NCBI GenBank assembly: GCA_032158295.1
Contig: CM063254.1
Coordinates: forward strand, 19,730,147 to 19,794,146
Reading direction: 5' to 3'
DNA length: 64,000 nucleotides
DNA from: Pycnopodia helianthoides
Taxonomy: Eukaryota; Echinodermata; Asteroidea; Forcipulatida; Asteriidae
Positions 60,465 through 64,000 of the stretch are shown here, one piece after another. Position 1 is the stretch's first letter. Each line of letters starts with the position of its first letter. The notes under the pieces were generated by a model, which saw nothing but the letters and a program-made list of their open reading frames with translations, searched no databases and was not told where the DNA came from. Both the position numbers and the translations under genes were made by a program.

Positions 60465-61904
60465 GGATACTCGAAGATCAAATCTAAGTTTGTCTTTGAG
60501 TGATCATTCCAACATGAAACTTGGAATGATGTATCTGGAGTTCAGACTATACTATGGACTTCTCTTCGAACCCATCCCTGGACGCATTAGATTATTAAGT
60601 ACCACGTCACAGTCTTTCAAATTTTAACAAATAAACCTCAACACTTTATGAAAGATTGAATTAAGTATGATTTGAACGAGGGTTGATAACGTATTAAATG
60701 ATTAATAACAAAATAATTTCCTTTACACAAAAACGTTGAAGAATTTAGGCCCACGTAAAAAAAGAGATCATTGCAATTTTTGCTCCAATTCCGAGTCATT
60801 CAAAATGTAATTTGAATGCCTATCAACCTACAAAACTCACGATAAACATCAACACAAAGTTCCAATTTGATCAGAAAACAAATAAACAGTTTCGTTGATA
60901 TTCCTAACACTTGAACAAGAATAATACATTTTGATACAAAGCAGAATCAAAACCAGGTCTTTATAGCTTCACGTTGAAGCTATACTCGGCCAAAGGGCAA
61001 ACAGACTATGACCAAAGAACGCGTTCGGGACAACAAAATATCACTTATCAAACTGTGAACTCATTAATCTTACATTATCTAGCTTGTCGATAACGCAGCC
61101 TATATTTTGACCGCTTTTTCGTATCAACACTACGGTGTACATACAAGGTTGTCCAGCATCCAGGTGTGGGTTTGTTGTGTTAACTAGGTTTAATGTAACG
61201 ATCATCACAAATGCAAACCAATCAATACTTTTTGTTCTTAGTGGTGGTGAAGTTTTTGAGTGGATGAATTTTGGCGGGCGCCTGAGGGTTCACGATGGGG
61301 CACATTTATCATTATTCACGGTAGATCGTTTCGACATTGTCATCACTGATTGTTTTCATCAAATAATGTCATTGAATCGAGCAGTCATTCAATAGTTTGG
61401 CCTTTGTTCGGTCTAAGACTGGTTGCTGGAGTTGGTTTTAGTGGGCGCATTTCCAATCGGCGCCCCCCTGTCCCGAATGTGTAATCATTTACCAAGATAA
61501 CTTCATCTCGACATGTCATATGTGTGTAGTTGAAGAAGTAGAAGAGCGTATTATGAAATAATTACAAATCGGTTTGATTTATGGACAAGCTTTCGATCTC
61601 CTGGTTAATTGGTGTAAACTTTCTGCCAATCTTGGTTGACATTCACAAATATTATGTGAAATAGGCAGTATGTCTACGTTATCTTCAGTAATCAAGACGA
61701 AAACAAATAATATAGTAGCAGTAAGGTTGGAAATAATGGGGGTTTCTGTGGTTACACTCTGAAGACGACCACATCGAAACGTCGGGTTGTTAAGGTACAC
61801 CACCTGTTCTTTTAAGATTCAACACAACACATAACGAGATTATAATATGCAAGTCATGTCGTACTGAGTATATAATATTGGTGCTGTAATGTGGTGTAAC
61901 TTTT

Positions 61905-62770
61905 TACCTTCCCTCTTACCACTCTGCCTTCATTCCCCTCTCTCACCACTCTACCTTTACCCACTTTTTCTCACCACTCTACCTTACCTTTTCTCACCGC
62001 TCTACCTTACCCTTTTTCACCACTCTACCTTCCCTCTCTCACCACTCTACCTTCCCTCTCTCACCACTCTACCTTCTCCTCTCTCACCACTCCATTGTCC
62101 CTTCCCGCTCTACCTTCCCTTTCCTCACCACTCTATACCTTCCCTTTCTCACCACTTACCTTCCCTTTCTCACCACTCTACCTTCCCTTTCTCACCACTC
62201 TATACCTTCCCTTCTCACCACTCTATCTTCCCTCTCTCACCACTCTACCTTCTCCTCTCTCACCACTCCATTGTCCCTTCCCACTCTACCTTCCCTTTCT
62301 CACCACTCTATACCTTCCCTTTCTCACCACTCTATACCTTCCCTTTCTCACCACTCTACCTTCTCCTCTATCGCCACTCCATCGTCCCTTCCCATTCTAC
62401 CTTCCCTTTCTCACCACTCTATACCTTCCCTTTCTCACCACTCTACCTTCCCTTCATCACCACCCTACCTTCTCCTCTATCACCACTCCATCGTCCCTTC
62501 CCACCACTCTACCTTCCCCTTTTCACCAAACTACCGTACCCTCTCTCACCACTCCATCGTCCTTTCTCACCACTCTACCTCCCCTTTCTCGCCACTCTAC
62601 CTTCCCTTTCTCATCACTCTACCTCCTCTTTCTCACCACTCTACCTTCCCTTTCTCACCACTCTACCTTCCCCATCTCACCACTCCATCGTCCTTTCTCA
62701 CCACTCTACCTTCCCCCATCTCATTACTCTACATTTCTCTCTCATAGATCTACTTCCCCACCTCTCTCTC
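61905..62770. repeat. Pyrimidine-rich minisatellite (about 870 bp)
   Basis: About 40 imperfect copies of a roughly 21-24 bp unit, CTCACCACTCTACCTTCCCT. The plus strand is nearly all C/T with a few A. Because the strand has almost no stop codons, all three frames stay open (up to 299 codons, Leu/Pro/Ser/His-rich), which is not evidence of coding. Confidence 0.95.
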
Positions 62771-64000
62771 TCTGAGATCCTGTTTTGATGTTTTTCAAGA
62801 CAGATGAAAGTTATGTTTTCCGATGACCTTTTTGGGGTCTATACAGACCCAATCATCCGAATCAATTCTATTATTAGAAACGATGTGTAAACAAAATAGT
62901 TGTCGTCAATTAACAGTCTCCTTGGTATTCAAATAACTCATCTTCAACAATGGAATAAAAACACAGTCTATTTTTATACGTTTCTGCGATGCACTGGTTA
63001 GACGATAGAGGGCGTAGTCTCACTACCTTCATTTGTCAACAAATCCGTTTAAGCCCGTCACGCTCCGGGCTACAATACCATGATGTAACCCCCAACAAAG
63101 AGGGCGCACACATATATCACTGGAAAAATACCAGTTTATGACGTTTTATTTTTGGGGAAGTAAAAAAAAAAAAAAAAAAAACCACACACACAAAAAACAC
63201 AAGAAAGTACAGTAAGAATGTAGAAGTGTGTAAAAACATACACAGCTTGTTGTTTACTTCCACAAGGTGAAACTCTAAATTGAGTTTCGAACAACCTTAA
63301 AAACCTAACATTGAATGTCTTCATATTTCATGTAAATAGACACCAGTAACTAAGAATAGAAACATGATCTTTATACAGCAATATGCTACCTGCCTAAATC
63401 CAAAACACAGCATTTGCAGTACTGTCATGACTGGCCGGCTGCTTCTTGGTAAAAGAGATAAGCCCCAGATTTTTAGAAAATCAACAGCAGCATTAATTAA
63501 CAGCAACAGCAAGCTCAACATTTCGTATCTTGGGGATGTTAACATTACATCAACCTGTTTCGGTGTGTGTGATTATAACAAAACAAGTCAAACCTACTGA
63601 AGCAGAAAATATTGTTCTACCGGTGGAGGTGTGGAAGTCAGTCGTAGAAGCATTCAGTACCATTTGACAGTGACAGGTGGAAATAACCACAGATTGCTTT
63701 GTGGTGCTCCCTTGCAGAGTGGGACAGTTAAAATATCGGTTGACACCCAGTAAAGATAGTTCATTTCAATGGGAAAAAGGGCTCGCATATCACTGGTGTT
63801 AATCTTGCCACATTTGACGTTCATTACACTATATTAGGGTCAGAGACGGACATCTCTTGCTGTAGAAGCAGGACTGTACACTGATTATAACACTCGCTAC
63901 ATCACTTCAACTTTACAGGGTTAAAGGTTTGGTGATTTGCTAATTATCTTCGTCAATCTTTTGTTGATGGTGTCACCTCATGGTGTTTAGTTGTAATGAG
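62771..64000. other. Right-edge intergenic DNA
   Basis: Contains a 20-base A run at 63162-63181 followed by a short CA run, and two AGAGGGCG motifs (near 63006 and 63101). No gene was recognised. Confidence 0.5.

Larger units (their letters stand above)
57785..61904. other. Intergenic DNA with SINE remnants
   Basis: Contains two tRNA-like remnants (58.83-58.95, 59.87-59.95 kb), a perfect hairpin at 59632-59659 and a CTCF-like motif at 60447. Open frames (59445-59825, 61135-61395) have no recognisable product. Confidence 0.5.

Noticed and set aside
61889..62788. Long open frames (up to 299 codons) on the plus strand
   Set aside because: They arise because the pyrimidine-rich minisatellite has almost no stop codons. 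All three frames are open and the products are simple Leu/Pro/Ser/His repeats.

Overview
The window is animal nuclear DNA: AT-rich, with spliced genes, long introns, tRNA-derived SINEs and many short non-autonomous DNA transposons. The best fit is a deuterostome invertebrate, most likely an echinoderm. Several repeats (the TTAA-flanked families and the fold-back element at 28.4-28.8 kb) look to me like families common in sea-star genomes, but that is recall and was not checked.

Two protein-coding genes can be read exon by exon, both on the minus strand. (1) 481-7589: an MFS transporter of the MFSD10 (tetracycline-transporter-like) family. Nine coding exons give 367 residues; the C-terminal exon or exons (about 90 residues by comparison with the roughly 455-residue human protein) lie beyond the left edge. 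(2) 37761-51074: a complete HHEX homeobox gene. Four coding exons give 284 residues, with an N-terminal eh1-type repressor motif, a homeodomain split by an intron between positions 44 and 45, and an acidic C-terminal tail. All splice junctions of both genes are GT-AG and the phases agree.

Layout: 1-7.6 kb is MFSD10, its introns loaded with SINEs, MITEs and an 11-bp minisatellite. 7.6-37.7 kb is a gene-poor interval of about 30 kb. It holds dispersed MITEs, a 56-71 bp minisatellite at 22 kb, a degenerate GTAAAC-rich repeat at 33 kb, a CpG-rich patch at 11.6 kb, and one coding-like secretory exon at 26.0-26.3 kb that lacks an ATG. 37.7-51.1 kb is HHEX with introns of 8.4, 3.0 and 1.05 kb. 51.1-64 kb is HHEX upstream DNA with further repeats, including a (CAAA)n run and an 870-bp pyrimidine-rich minisatellite.

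The two genes are not functionally linked in any obvious way. The gene-poor flanks and large first intron of HHEX suit a developmental regulator with extended cis-control. The strongest unexplained pattern is seven perfect TGACGTCA (CRE/ATF) palindromes, four of them extended to ATGACGTCAT, all between 33.9 and 56.9 kb around HHEX and none seen in the first 33 kb. No bacterial, viral or CRISPR features were seen, and no rRNA or intact tRNA genes. Similarity statements rest on reading the translations against remembered family sequences; no search was run.
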